Source of the DNA: Ceratothoa steindachneri | Taxonomy: Eukaryota; Arthropoda; Malacostraca; Isopoda; Cymothoidae | Assembly: GCA_963969495.1 (NCBI GenBank) | Contig: OZ018329.1 | Span: 147,372,502-147,436,501, forward strand | Length of the DNA stretch: 64,000 nucleotides | Direction: 5' to 3' | Shown: piece after piece, positions 1-9,989 of the stretch | Numbering within the stretch: position 1 is the stretch's first letter | How the letters are laid out: every line of letters starts with the position of its first letter | Position numbers and translations under genes: made by a program | Notes under the pieces: generated by a model | The model's database searches: none | Told to the model about the DNA's origin: nothing | What the model saw: the letters and a program-made list of their open reading frames with translations, nothing else

Positions 1-196
1 CCCCTGACTAAGACGAAAAGTGCACAGGGCGGAGCCTCGATAACATCGCGGCCCCTCATTCAGTGGTTACCTGGCGTTTTCGAGCCCGCTGGCTTCAAAC
101 GCTTCCTCGTTATTCGCTCCACTGATGGCACCATGTTGGCCAAGGGCAACATGATTCATCAGAGGATTAGCTAGTGCAATTGGTAGAGAGCCGAAG

Positions 197-1546
197 GTGA
201 CCCGTTTCTCGGATGGGAGCCTTCTGGCGAATGCGGCAAATCCCGCTGAGGCGGCCAAGATAAGTGCTCTTCGGACACTTCATGGCACCCCAGTGAGTGT
301 GACGCCGCACTCTACTATGAATTTTGTGAAAAGAGTAGTTTATGCGAGGGAGCTCGTTGACTACTCCATTGAGTACATCACCTTAGAGCTGGCCGACCAT
401 GGGGCGGTCAAGGTCGAACGTGTGATGAGAAAACAGGGAGGGGCCTCGAGGCCCACCCGTACACTCTTCGTCACGCTCGACTGTGACAAGCTCCCTGAGT
501 CGGTGCGTGCTGGTTGGTACCGCTACCGCGTGAAGGCATTCGTGCCACTGCCGTGGCGGTGCTATTACTGTCACCGCTTCGGCCATACGAATCGATCTTG
601 TAGACATGCAAAGTCGGGGTCACCCGAAGTATGTGTAAATTGCTCCAAGGCCGCACACGATAAGTCAAAATCATGTGTGGCCAAGTGTGTCATTTGCGGA
701 GACCCGCACCCCGCTTCTTCGAAGCAATGTGGTGCATATCTCCTCGAGAAAGAAATCCTGGCCGTTCAGGCCCAGGATCGAATCTCATTGCGCGAGGCTA
801 AGGACTTTGTCCTGGCGCGCCCACCTCTACCTGGGACGTCATATGCCTCAATAGATAGAAAGGCACCCTCTGCTCCTGGTCCATCCAGGCCAACGAGCAC
901 GGTTGTTTCCGCGCCCATTCGGAGCCCTTCTGCGGGCTCTACTCAACCCAGGCGCTTCCCTGGTAAAGCTGGCGGCAAAAAGGGTTCCTACCAAGCCCCG
1001 GCTAAAACCAGGGCTTTCCCCTCTTCCCCCAGCGTGACCGTTTCGCGTAAGGCGAAACGGCCACGCGCCTCCACCGAGTCGTTAGACTCACAGGGGGCAA
1101 CACCCCTGAAGCTGGTCGCCAGGCCATCTTCCTGGGTTCCTAAAGCTGTCCCCCGAAAGGAAGACAGCAACAAAGGAGCTTCGGCTCCTTCGCCCACGCC
1201 TAGAGGTGGTGCGAGTGGCTCGGAGGCGTTGGTTCCTCGAAAAGAGGGCCCCTCCTGCTCCGAAGCCGCAACGTTTCGAGACTGCGCTTTGTCCGGCCAA
1301 CAGCGCCTGGGGTTATGCCTCTGGGGAGCGTACGGCCATTCCCGTGAGGGTCTTCAGTTCGAGGAGGGCCCCCGCGTCTCCTCCGAGCTAGGCCTGGAGG
1401 GCATATTCCTTCAATGGAATTGCCGTGAGCTCCGGGCCAACTGGGAGGAGCTGCGGAGGCTCGGCTCGTCCCGTTCCCCGTTGGCTATCTTTTTACAGGA
1501 GACCATGCTAGGCGCGTGCCCCCTGCCCGCCCTGCGTGGGTATTAG
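197..1546 (+). CDS. I-like LINE ORF1 protein (Gag-like, three zinc knuckles), run on into endonuclease start
   Basis: The ORF encodes a nucleic-acid-binding Gag-like protein that coats LINE RNA. The N-terminal half (about residues 25-110) is the ORF1 RNA-binding region. From about residue 122 come three Cys/His knuckles: a canonical C-X2-C-X4-H-X4-C (CYYCHRFGHTNRSC) and two variants (CVNC...H...C and CVIC...H...C). A Pro/Ser/Lys-rich tail follows. From about residue 402 the reading frame passes into what looks like the start of the ORF2 endonuclease (FLQWNCRELRANWEEL), then stops. In an intact element ORF1 would end before this and ORF2 would start afresh, so the 449-codon frame is probably an accidental fusion. 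The first ATG may not be the true start, because related sequence continues upstream of position 197. Confidence 0.8.
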   Translation: MTRFSDGSLLANAANPAEAAKISALRTLHGTPVSVTPHSTMNFVKRVVYARELVDYSIEYITLELADHGAVKVERVMRKQGGASRPTRTLFVTLDCDKLPESVRAGWYRYRVKAFVPLPWRCYYCHRFGHTNRSCRHAKSGSPEVCVNCSKAAHDKSKSCVAKCVICGDPHPASSKQCGAYLLEKEILAVQAQDRISLREAKDFVLARPPLPGTSYASIDRKAPSAPGPSRPTSTVVSAPIRSPSAGSTQPRRFPGKAGGKKGSYQAPAKTRAFPSSPSVTVSRKAKRPRASTESLDSQGATPLKLVARPSSWVPKAVPRKEDSNKGASAPSPTPRGGASGSEALVPRKEGPSCSEAATFRDCALSGQQRLGLCLWGAYGHSREGLQFEEGPRVSSELGLEGIFLQWNCRELRANWEELRRLGSSRSPLAIFLQETMLGACPLPALRGY

Positions 1547-2102
1547 GGTCTTGCAACCCCACCACCGCGGGATGGCCGGGCTCGGGGATGCGCGGTTTAC
1601 ACCCGGCATGATGTCTCCGTTCTTCCTTTCTCTTTTAAATACCTCCTTTCAGGCAGTGGCTGTGCAGCTGCACCTGGATAGGAGGTATACTATCATTTCT
1701 GCGTACATTCCACCGTCAGCTGACTTCGACGCGGGAAACTTCCGCCGCGTCGTGGCACGGTTGCCGAGGTCCTTTCTCTTGCTTGGAGATCTGAACAGCA
1801 GGCATCCTCTCTGGGGAGATTACTCAATAAATCCCAGGGGACAAGTCCTTGCCGATCTGATGGAAGAGCTTGAGATGGGTGTCCTAAACGTGGATGAGTT
1901 TACGCATCACTGTCCGAGAACCGCTTCATTTTCTTGCCTTGACCTATCTTTATGCTCTTCGGATGCACCGCCTGATTTTGATTGGGGGGTGGTCGATGAC
2001 CTATATGGTAGTGATCACTTTCCCATTCAAATATCATTTTCAGGGCAACTGCTGCCTGAGAGCCCACCTCGGTGGTGCTTGGCGCGGTGGCCCGCATATT
2101 AG
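1536..2102 (+). pseudogene. I-like LINE ORF2, endonuclease segment
   Basis: This is the central and C-terminal part of an exonuclease/endonuclease/phosphatase-fold LINE endonuclease, which nicks target DNA to prime reverse transcription. Visible family motifs are the YIPP-type strand (SAYIPPS), the catalytic GDLNSRHPLWGD block, and the C-terminal YGSDHFPI (SDH) motif. The N-terminal part (QWNCRELRANWEELRRL...LQETML) lies in the preceding frame up to about 1520, so a frameshift near 1540 separates the two halves. Another frame break near 2100 separates it from the RT. Confidence 0.85.
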
Positions 2103-2264
2103 GAAATGACTGAATTCTCTATCTCATTCGAGGAGTTCTCCGGCAACCTCATCGCCGCGGGCATGACTACTATTCCTAGGACGTCTGGCCGTTTTGCACG
2201 CTGACCACTCCCATGGTGGTCGGCCGAGTGTGAGACGGCCCTCAAACAGAAGCGTTATGCCTAC

Positions 2265-3070
2265 ATGCGCTATAAGCGCCGCCCGAACGATTTCACTGTC
2301 GCTGAATTTCGTCGGGCTAGGTTCCGTTATATTTCGAAGCACGCCCGCCGCTCTTCTTGGCGGGCATACGTGTCTTTACTTAACGGGAAGACCCCTTTAG
2401 CAGAGGTGTGGAAGCGAGTCAAAAGGATTCGGGCCAAGTTCTCTCAGGATCCCCCTCCCGTTCTCCAGGAGAATGGGACCGCAATCTCGGACCCCGCGTC
2501 AGTGGCGGAATCCTTAGCGACCGATTTTTCCTCATTCTCTTGCCGGGATGCTGCTCCGCCAGCATTCAATGCACGTCGTGATGTCGCCGAAGGCCGCCGG
2601 CTGGACTTTACCTGCAGAGACGGAGAACCCTCCAACGACAGATTTACTGTGAGTGAGTTGAGCTCCGCTCTTGCTTCGTGCGCGGACACCGCCTATGGTC
2701 CGGACGATGTCCCGTACGTCATACTTCGACACCTGGGTGAGCGAGGCATGGCCCTTCTGTTAGATTTGTTCAACAGTATCTGGGTGGAGGGTCTTCTCCC
2801 AGATTCATGGCGAATCGCTACTGTGCTTGCATTTCGCAAGCCGGGGAGAGATCACTACTCCGACCGGTTTCCGCCCAATCTCTAACCTCTTGCGTGTGCA
2901 AGTTGATGGAGAAATTGGTAAATGTTAGACTAGCCTTTTTTCTGGACAGCGGAGGCCATCTGTCTTCTGCACAGTGCGGCTTCCGCAAGTTCCACTCCAC
3001 GTCGGATGCCGTCTGCTAGGCTTTCTTTCGTAGACAGCACTACGCCACGGTGTTTTTCGATCTAGAGAAG
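2265..3070 (+). pseudogene. I-like LINE ORF2, linker and N-terminal RT (frameshifted)
   Basis: These frames encode the linker between endonuclease and RT and the first RT blocks. Recognisable pieces are GPDDVPYVILRHLGERGMALLLDLFNSIW, DSWRIATVLAFRKPG (split by a frame change near 2860), then LTSCVCKLMEKLVNVRLAFFLDSGG and QCGFRKFHSTSDAV in another frame (2890-3019). A stop follows at about 3017. The pieces are collinear, and the breaks are small indels or point stops rather than rearrangements. Confidence 0.8.
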
Positions 3071-3074
3071 ACCT

Positions 3075-5084
3075 ATGATCCCGCATGGCGATACGGTATC
3101 ATGGAGACTCCACACGATGGGGGCGAGGGGACGCCTCCCAATCTTTATATCTGAATTTTTGCGAGATCGTCGATTCCGCGTACGGGTGGGGAAAGCCCTC
3201 TCCGGCCCAAAGGAGCAGGAAGAGGGTGTCCCGCAGGGAAGTGTTCTCAGTGTCACACTCTTTGCCCTGAGCATCAACGGCATCACCTCGGTGCTGCCAG
3301 AAGATGTTCTCGCTACGCTCTACGTGGACGACCTTTCGATCTCTTTTGGCGCGGCCCAGATGCCAACTCTGGAGTGTCGACTCCAACAGGCATTGAACCG
3401 CGTCTCTCGCTCTGCCGAAGCGCACAGGTTTCGGTTTTCTTTGGCCAAGACTAAGGTGGTGCACTTCTGCCGCCATCTACGGCTCCACCCTGACCCATAT
3501 TTGTTTCTTAATGGGGTGCGCCTGGATGTGGTTGAATCGCACCGTTTCCTTGGTCTTGTATTCGACCGACGCCTCACCTGGGAGGCTCATATTCGCAGCC
3601 TTAGGGTCTCTTGTACCCGCGCCATGGACATTCTCCGTTCCGTGACGTTCAGCGCTTGGGGCGCTGATAGGGCTACTGCCTTACTTTTTTATCGATCCTT
3701 TGTTCGTTCGAAGCTCGTCTACGGATGCGAGTTTTATGCATCCGCAGCCGAGCGTTTATTGCGGAAGGTGGATTCGATCCACCACACCAGCCTTCGCCTT
3801 TCGACCGGTGCCTTCCGCACTTCCCCCATTGAGAGCCTGTTGGTCGATGCTGGGGAGATGTCACTCGCTCTGCGCCGCGTGCAGTGCATCACTCGCCTGT
3901 ACGCACGAGCCCGGCGCCTCCCTCAGTCGCCAACAGCTTTCACTGCATCCGCAGCTGATCTCGATGGTGCCTATGCCGCCGAGAGACGCCAGTCATACCC
4001 TAAGCCCTTTGGGTTTAGGGCCGGGAAACTCCTTCGAGAGCTAAATATAGCTCTCGGGCTGGTGGCGCCCCTGGTTCTGCCCAGGGTACCACATTTGGCT
4101 ATTTGTCGCCACGCCTCTGCTCCCAAAGCTTGTACGGCGCCGGGAGTATTGCGTTCGACCTTTTTGGAGCACACCTCGTGTCACGCTGGAACCGTGCCAG
4201 TGTATACGGATGGCTCCAAGTCCCAAGAGGGGGTCGGCTTCCACGCTGTATCCCCTCTGTTTGAAGTCAGCGGGGTTCTGCCACGCGCTGCATCTGTCTT
4301 TACGGCCGATCTGGTAGCAATACACCACTCGGTTTGGGAGATTACGCAACGTGCCCGGTTCGGAGACCGGATTGTGATCTATAGCGACTCACAAAGCGCC
4401 CTGAGTGCTCTCGGGGCATTGGAATCTCCGCATCCCCTGGTTCGCGATATCGGTGACGCCACGGTTTTTGCGAGCCGGGCGGATGTTGAGATTATCTTCT
4501 GCTGGGTTCCTGGACATGTAGGAATTGCGGGGAATGAGCGCGCCAAAGAGTCTGCGAAGACTCTGCGACCGGACCATCGTTTCGCTCTTCCTCACACCGA
4601 CTACATGGCAGGAATACGGGAAGCTCTTCGGACTGCTTGGCAAAGAAGATGGCACACGGTCGAAGAGAACTTAAAGTTGCGTGCCATTGCGCCGCGACGA
4701 TTCCCATGGACCTACCCCCCAATGAGGCGAAGGCTTCAGGTTGCTTTCTGTCGTCTCCGAATTGGGCACACTCGCGGGACGCACCGCCTTTTGATGGAGC
4801 GCTCGCCAGCGCCCTACTACGAAGATTGCATTGTCCCCCGGAATGTTCGACACATTCTTGTTGAATGTCTCAGTCTGGGCGATCTTCGCGCACGTTACCT
4901 GTCCCAGTACTGGGAGGGGCGGGGTCGATATCGCCTGTTCTTTGTACTCGGGTCGACTTCGTGCACATTGACTGGTGGACTTGTATACTTTTCGGGGGGA
5001 GGCCGGCCTTCTCCCCTTTATTTAACTGGGTTTTTTTGTTATTGTTTTTTTCTTTATAGGTCGCACGCTCCTGCGCCTGGGTGA
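3075..5084 (+). CDS. I-like LINE ORF2, RT palm to RNase H and C-terminus
   Basis: This is a 669-codon open frame holding most of the catalytic part of ORF2. RT motifs are GVPQGSVLS at residues 51-59 and the catalytic YVDD at 83-86. A thumb region and a linker follow. RNase H follows from about residue 375: YTDGSK (first Asp), TADLVAI near 409 (the family usually has Glu here, so this copy shows Glu-to-Asp), YSDSQSA near 436, and WVPGHVGIAGNERAK near 480. The C-terminus has CRLRIGHTRGTH and a Cys/His cluster ending HILVEC. The true ORF2 begins far upstream, so the ATG at 3075 is only the first after a disruption. RT motif A (FFDLEKTYD) lies just upstream, before this frame. The catalytic core looks intact, but without the upstream part the protein is not expected to function. 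Confidence 0.88.
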   Translation: MIPHGDTVSWRLHTMGARGRLPIFISEFLRDRRFRVRVGKALSGPKEQEEGVPQGSVLSVTLFALSINGITSVLPEDVLATLYVDDLSISFGAAQMPTLECRLQQALNRVSRSAEAHRFRFSLAKTKVVHFCRHLRLHPDPYLFLNGVRLDVVESHRFLGLVFDRRLTWEAHIRSLRVSCTRAMDILRSVTFSAWGADRATALLFYRSFVRSKLVYGCEFYASAAERLLRKVDSIHHTSLRLSTGAFRTSPIESLLVDAGEMSLALRRVQCITRLYARARRLPQSPTAFTASAADLDGAYAAERRQSYPKPFGFRAGKLLRELNIALGLVAPLVLPRVPHLAICRHASAPKACTAPGVLRSTFLEHTSCHAGTVPVYTDGSKSQEGVGFHAVSPLFEVSGVLPRAASVFTADLVAIHHSVWEITQRARFGDRIVIYSDSQSALSALGALESPHPLVRDIGDATVFASRADVEIIFCWVPGHVGIAGNERAKESAKTLRPDHRFALPHTDYMAGIREALRTAWQRRWHTVEENLKLRAIAPRRFPWTYPPMRRRLQVAFCRLRIGHTRGTHRLLMERSPAPYYEDCIVPRNVRHILVECLSLGDLRARYLSQYWEGRGRYRLFFVLGSTSCTLTGGLVYFSGGGRPSPLYLTGFFCYCFFLYRSHAPAPG

Positions 5085-5263
5085 GGGGGACCTTGCCCCG
5101 ACACCAGAGCTTGCTTCCTGATTTTTGCCATCTTCCCTTTTTATCGTTGTTGTGTTTTCGTATTCTTATTTTAAAGTAGCCTAGTGCTAGGATGTCGTGA
5201 TTGCGGCGACTTCTGCCCAAGTAGGTAGTCGGCAGATAGGCTCCTAAAATTAAAAAAAAAAAA
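5085..5263 (+). other. 3' UTR of the I-like LINE with conserved stem-loop and poly-A
   Basis: The 3' UTR contains a cctag-type small palindrome (around 5180-5190), then a stem-loop (gcgact...agtcg around 5204-5234), then a short spacer and an A-run. The same order of elements is present in at least five other fragments of this family in the window (7.5, 11.8, 12.7, 29.0 and 33.7 kb). This copy has one mismatch in the outer stem. Confidence 0.75.
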
Positions 5264-5469
5264 TGGTTGTCACAATCTTCTTCATCTCTACCACTCTCAT
5301 TTTACAATTCATCCTACATAGACTAAACTTCGCACTTATTCCACAGGCTTTCTACCCCCCCTTCCCCTTGTCAGGCCCAAATACTTACTCTGTTCTGCAT
5401 TAATTTTTAAACCCCTCCTTGGGCTATGACTTAGCCTAGTGGAAATGTCGCTTCCAATTTTAGTTAAGT
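5264..5469. other. unassigned spacer
   Basis: AT-rich sequence with pyrimidine-rich runs. No coding frame or repeat that I can name. Confidence 0.4.
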
Positions 5470-6360
5470 TTAGCCACATTAGGCCTAGTTATTCGTCGAA
5501 TGGGAGTCCCGATTCTGGTCAACTTCTGGCAGTTGCCATACACTGTAGATGTGTGTGGTTCGGAATCCACGTTAATTAGTAGGTCCTCACTAGAGCTAGG
5601 AATCTTAAATGGGTACACATTGGTGCTAAAACCTCTCCTCAATTTTTCTTTTCTCCCACACCCTCAAAAGCTACAATCATCACTTCCAAATCCCTCTCAC
5701 TCTCAGCCACCAAAAAAACCCAGGTCATCTGCATATGCCAACATAGATCGAACCCCTCCCTCACCAGTCCTCCTCAACTCTTTCCTCATTCCCATATGTT
5801 CTTCATCCATGAGGATATTAAACAGCTATGGCGACATTTACACTACTCTCTCTTACACCCCTGCATACGTAAAACTACTTACGCTGGCTATTTCTCACCT
5901 TACAACATAAATTCTCCTCACACTGTGTAATAGTACCACTCATTCTATACATTCCAAGCGCCTGCCATAATGATTCTCGATCTACAGGATTATCTACAAG
6001 TTCCATGAACCCTTCCCTTGTTTTTTTCATTAAGTTTAGTGCAAATACTCGATCCACGCACCCCTCTTGTTATTTTCCTATTAATCTCTCTCTCATGCCT
6101 AATCAGAATTTTTTCACACACTCTTGCATTCACCTTCACTCCTTACCCTTATACAATGGCATATTGCTGCATTCTTCTAGTCCTCGGGCACTCTTTCCAC
6201 TTTCAACTGCCTTACAACATAATCATGAGACCTATTAAGTAGCACAATCACTACCACTTTTTAGCGTCAGTGACTGTCATCTCCATCTCCAGTCCTCCTA
6301 ACAACTTCTTGAATGTCTCTTCCATACCCTGATACAGCACCCTGTTTATAAACAAGAAGT
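5470..6360 (-). pseudogene. RTE-like reverse transcriptase relic
   Basis: On the minus strand a frame near 5875-6057 reads REGFMELVDNPVDRESLWQ and then ALGMYRMSG. This resembles RT palm motif A (the D-K-A-Y-D-x-V-D-R-x-x-L-W pattern) of RTE-type and related invertebrate LINEs. Further fragments downstream on the minus strand (toward 5640) keep a degenerate RT-like pattern with many stops and no clear catalytic YADD. It is probably the same family as the endonuclease/linker relic at 9.99-11.0 kb. The clade assignment is tentative. Confidence 0.5.
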
Positions 6361-6379
6361 AAATCATATTTTAGTCCAA

Positions 6380-7590
6380 GGGCCTAGTTGCTTTCCTAGG
6401 TAGGAAACCAAAGGTCTCGTTTCTCGGGCGAGGCCCCCCCTTTGGTTACTGTGGCCAACGCTACCCAGAATTCCAAATTCAATGGACTTTAGCCTCTCAA
6501 TGGTGCACTCTACCAGGAACTTTGTTTAAGGGGTAGTGTATGTGAGAGAACTGGTAAACTATCCCGTTATGGAAGAGAGGGCCAACCATAGGTCAGTTAG
6601 GGTTGAGCTAGTGAGGGTTCTCTAGACCCACCACTATGCTCTTTGTTATTTTGAGACCCCGATTGGCTGTCTGATATTGCTACTGCATGAAGCCATTCAT
6701 GCCACCTACCCCACGACGGTTTGACTATTTGTCACCACGCCTCTGCTGCCAAAGCTTCTACAGCGCCGGGAGTATTGCGTTTGGCCTTTTTGGAGCACGT
6801 TTCGTGTCACGCTGGAACGGTGCCAATGTATACGGATGGCTCCAAGTCCCAAGAGGGAGGTGGGCTTCCACGCCGTATCCCCCTTGTTTGAAGTTAGCGG
6901 GACTGTGCCAGGCGCTGCGTGTCTTCACGGCCGAGCTGGTTGCAATATTCAGCTTGGTACGGGAGATGACACGTCGTACCCAGTTCGGAGACCGGATTGT
7001 GTTCTTTAGTGACTCACAAAGCGCCATGAGTGCTCTCGGAGCATTGGAATCTCCGCAACCCCTGGTTGGCGCTATGGTTACCGAGAGCCGGATGGATGTA
7101 GAGATTATTTTAGGCAGAATTTCTAGACAATGTAAGAATTGCGGGTGCCAGAGAGTACGCGAGTGGCCAACCGGACCAGCGTTTCGCTATTACTCACACC
7201 GACTACCTGGCACAAGTCAGGTACCCCCAATGCCGCGACGGTTTCTGTCCCCTTCGAATGTGACAGGCGTAGTACCCACCGCCATTTGATGGAGCTCGCC
7301 CGCACCTGTTGCAACGACTGCGTTGTCCCCCAGACTCTTGAATATCCTAGTATGGGTGATCTTTGTGCACGTTACCTGCCCCCAGTGTCTGGACGGGTTC
7401 GTGTACATTGATTTGTTGACAATCGTCGACATTTTGGAGCAGGCTGACCGCTTCCATTTTATTGACCTGTTGTATGTCGCATGTTCCTGCGCCCGGAGCG
7501 TGCTATTTTTTTTTTTTTTTAGCGCCCAGTACTAGGCTAGAATTATGGTGACGTATGCCCTAGTAGGCAGTTGCCAGATGGGCGCTTAAA
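6380..7590 (+). mobile_element. Internally deleted I-like LINE copy
   Basis: This is a second copy of the 0-5.26 kb family. Around 6.43-6.68 kb it retains ORF1 sequence (frames matching the region just before the zinc knuckles, with stops). It then jumps directly to the RT/RNase H junction at about 6.71 kb, so most of ORF1 and all of EN and RT are deleted. RNase H motifs follow (VFTAELVAI with the catalytic Glu retained, FFSDSQSAMSALGALES), then the C-terminal Cys/His region in several frames and the 3' UTR stem-loop (7540-7575) with a short A-run. The longest frame is 6687-7289. Confidence 0.8.
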
Positions 7591-8234
7591 AAAATTGCCC
7601 CACCCCTTTATCTATCTAGTGCAAGGCGACGGTGGAGTGGGGGGAGGGGCTGAACTGGGAAAACGTACACCCCCGATCTTTTTGTTTATGCTCGGGCAAT
7701 AAATACCCAATGGCGGTTCTTTCCGTCGCCCTCGTGCAATCCTACCATTTGGGGAATTGATGCGAGCCATCCCCGCTTAGTGGGAAACCAGCTGGTGCTT
7801 AATTGAATTTCGGAGTTCGCTCCTATAATAAAATTTTGATGGTAGTTTCTTTCTTCTTGCAGGTACCATAGATTCCAACTGGACAGTGGGGGCAGTTATA
7901 GAGAAGAAACTAATGCCTCTGCCATTTACTTTTGCACTCTCTGCAATCCTCAATCACCCCAAAAATCAATTTAAATTAGGATGTGGTTTTATTGTCGGGT
8001 AAAAAAAAAAGGAAAAAAAATTCAATACCAGGGTAGTTTTTTTTTGTTAATTCCATTTAGGGGGAGGGGTCATTATTTAACATAAGTGTAATTCATCAAA
8101 GCCATTCTAAGTTTTTTTTGTAAATACAAGCCAATAAGTTGTATAGTGTTAATTTTTTTTAAAACATTAATTGCTGTACAAAAATGTTTTTAATGACTAT
8201 TTAATTTAACCTTTTAGGTAAGACGAAGAACAAC
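7591..8234. other. unassigned, low-complexity interval
   Basis: A G/C-rich block (7600-7840) is followed by AT-rich sequence with A and T homopolymers. No supported gene. It could contain further repeat debris. Confidence 0.4.
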
Positions 8235-8520
8235 TTAAACAGTTAGTACAAGTTCATCAGTTCTTAGAATTAAAATAAGATGGATAGTTTCTAAAATAAG
8301 GTTTTCGGTACTGTTGCTACTAAATTGGCTATCCTGGAATTCTTCAAGTACTACAAGGCAGTGGTTGTAAAGACGTTTGAAGTGGGTTGTATTTTGAGAA
8401 CGTGAATCGTTTTGACTGTATAGAATTGACAGCAACTTGTAAGTGTAGCCTTTGAGGGAAAAAACAATTCTCTTCCAGGAGACTGATAGCCCATAGAGCG
8501 GTTCAACGATGGTTAAGATT
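8235..8520 (-). CDS. possible terminal exon of an unknown gene (minus)
   Basis: A minus-strand frame of about 100 codons runs without stops and begins just after a polypyrimidine tract ending in a plausible acceptor (cctctctttccag, near 8520). It ends in TAA. The composition is leucine-rich and non-repetitive (for example GLSVSWKRIVFSLKGYTYK), unlike the surrounding transposon debris. I recognise no domain, and an open frame of this size can occur by chance in AT-rich DNA. It is recorded only as a candidate. Confidence 0.2.
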
Positions 8521-8831
8521 CTGGAAAGAGAGGCATTAAAAGAACTTTCGCTTCTCAATTATTTTTTTTTTTTTTTGGGGGGGGGAGGACAATAAAGAAA
8601 ATATATTGGGCTCCCTGAACCTACCTTATAGACTGGGTTGACCCTTGAAAGGTTGGGAGTTCATGCATGGAGATGGGAGTTTTCGTATTGGGAAGCGCCT
8701 GTTAGAACCGCTACTCCCTGCAGAGTACTCAAGGTGTTTTTGTACCAACCTGTTTCTAGGGGTTTTTTTATAATATACCCTTCAAAACACAGGTGCTATT
8801 CGCTTCATTGTACCTTCAACTAGTTACTCAC

Positions 8832-9935
8832 TAAGTGAACGCCAACCCCATCCTGCTATGACTTCGAACCATTCGTGTACTGGTACGGATCCAGCGTGAC
8901 ACAAAGTGGATCCAAAAAGGCGCTGTGGAAGCACAGGCGTGGCGACAAATAATCAAAGGTGGCGCCCTGGGCACAATCAGAGGTGCCAGTGGTTCGTCTC
9001 GAAAGAGTTTCCTAGCCCAAAGGGGCTTTGGGTTTTGCTGACGTGTTTCGGCGGCATGGCAGCGGGTGCAGTCGGAGTTTTTGGCGACTGAAAGATGCAT
9101 AATACAAAGTGTACAGCGGAGAGCGACTGGCATAAACTCGACAAGTACTCTTAATGGGAGAGGTCTGGAAGGCACCGGTCGCTCGGCTGCAGATGCGTAA
9201 AACTCGCATCCGTAGTCAAGCTTCAAAGAGGAACTGTAGAAAAGTAAGGCAGTACCCTTGTCAGTCCGCTCCCCGCCCTAAGCGCTGAATTTCAGGTAAG
9301 AAAGCATGTCCTTGGCGTGAGAACAAGAGGCTAAAGTTATGAATATGATTATCCCGGGTGAGGCATCGGTCAAGTACAAGACCAAAGAAAATGTGCGAAT
9401 CCACCACCTCCAGGCAAACCCCATTTAGAAACAAGTCCGGATCGGGGTAGAGCCGTGGATGGCGACAGAAGTGCACCACCTTAGTCTTGAACCCAAAGCC
9501 TGTGCGCTTCGGCATAGCGAGGGATGCGGTTCAATGCCTGTTGGAGTCGATGCTCCAGAATTGGTATCTGGGCCGCACCAAAAGAGATCGAAAGGTCGTC
9601 CACGAAGAGCGTAGCGAGAATATCTTCCTGCTTGCCCCACCCATATGCGGAATCGACCATCTCGCAAAAACTCTTGAGATAAAGATTGCGAAGTGTCTTC
9701 ATGATACCGTATCGCCATGCAGCATTATATGACTTCTCCAGATCGAGAAACACCGTGACGTAGAGCTAACTAGGAAAATGGGCCTCACAGACAGCATTTT
9801 CCAGTCGGCGCATAGCATTTGACGTGGAGTAAAACTGCGGAAGCCAACTGTGCACAAGACGTTGGCTTCTACTGTCCAAGAAAAAGGCTAATCTAACATT
9901 TACGTCAGCTCCAACAGCCTCTGAACTGCGACTCT
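8832..9935 (-). mobile_element. I-like LINE fragment, RT region (minus)
   Basis: Minus-strand pieces of the same I-like family run from RT motif A (VFLDLEKSYNAAWRYGIMKT, near 9.74 kb) through a FVDD catalytic box (LATLFVDDLSISFGAAQIPI, 9.58 kb) to the thumb (KLDYGCEFYASAAER, 9.22 kb) and the region before RNase H. Compared with the 3-5 kb copy, the segment carrying GVPQGSVL is missing (between about 9.62 and 9.68 kb). Frames change several times. No 3' UTR is attached, so both ends are truncated. Confidence 0.8.
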
Positions 9936-9989
9936 CAACTAGTTTCGGTATCGGTTTTCTTTGTCAAAAAAAATGTTGATTTGGGCATT

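Larger units (their letters stand above)
1..5263 (+). mobile_element. I-superfamily non-LTR retrotransposon, near full length, decayed
   Basis: This is a LINE in the same orientation as the window. It carries ORF1 with CCHC knuckles, then apurinic-type endonuclease, reverse transcriptase, RNase H, a C-terminal Cys/His motif, a roughly 180-bp 3' UTR and a terminal A-run (5252-5263). An RNase H domain after the RT is characteristic of the I superfamily (I, Nimb, Loa and relatives). The 5' end is cut by the window edge. Several frameshifts and stops break ORF2 between about 1.55 and 3.07 kb, so this copy cannot make a full polyprotein. It is the reference copy for fragments at 6.4, 8.9, 11.8, 12.7, 28-31, 33.7 and 62.6 kb. 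The exact clade within the superfamily is not decided. Confidence 0.9.

Noticed and set aside
1206..1391. Arg-rich small ORF inside ORF1
   Set aside because: It is an alternative frame of the Ser/Pro/Lys-rich ORF1 tail, with no independent signal.
3075..5084. A spliced host gene explaining the frame changes between 1.5 and 3.1 kb
   Set aside because: The frame changes occur inside conserved LINE domains with no splice-site pairs, and other copies of the family are collinear. Indels explain them.
9481..9753. Separate small RT gene
   Set aside because: It is part of the truncated minus-strand I-like LINE, with an internal deletion of the GVPQGSVL region.
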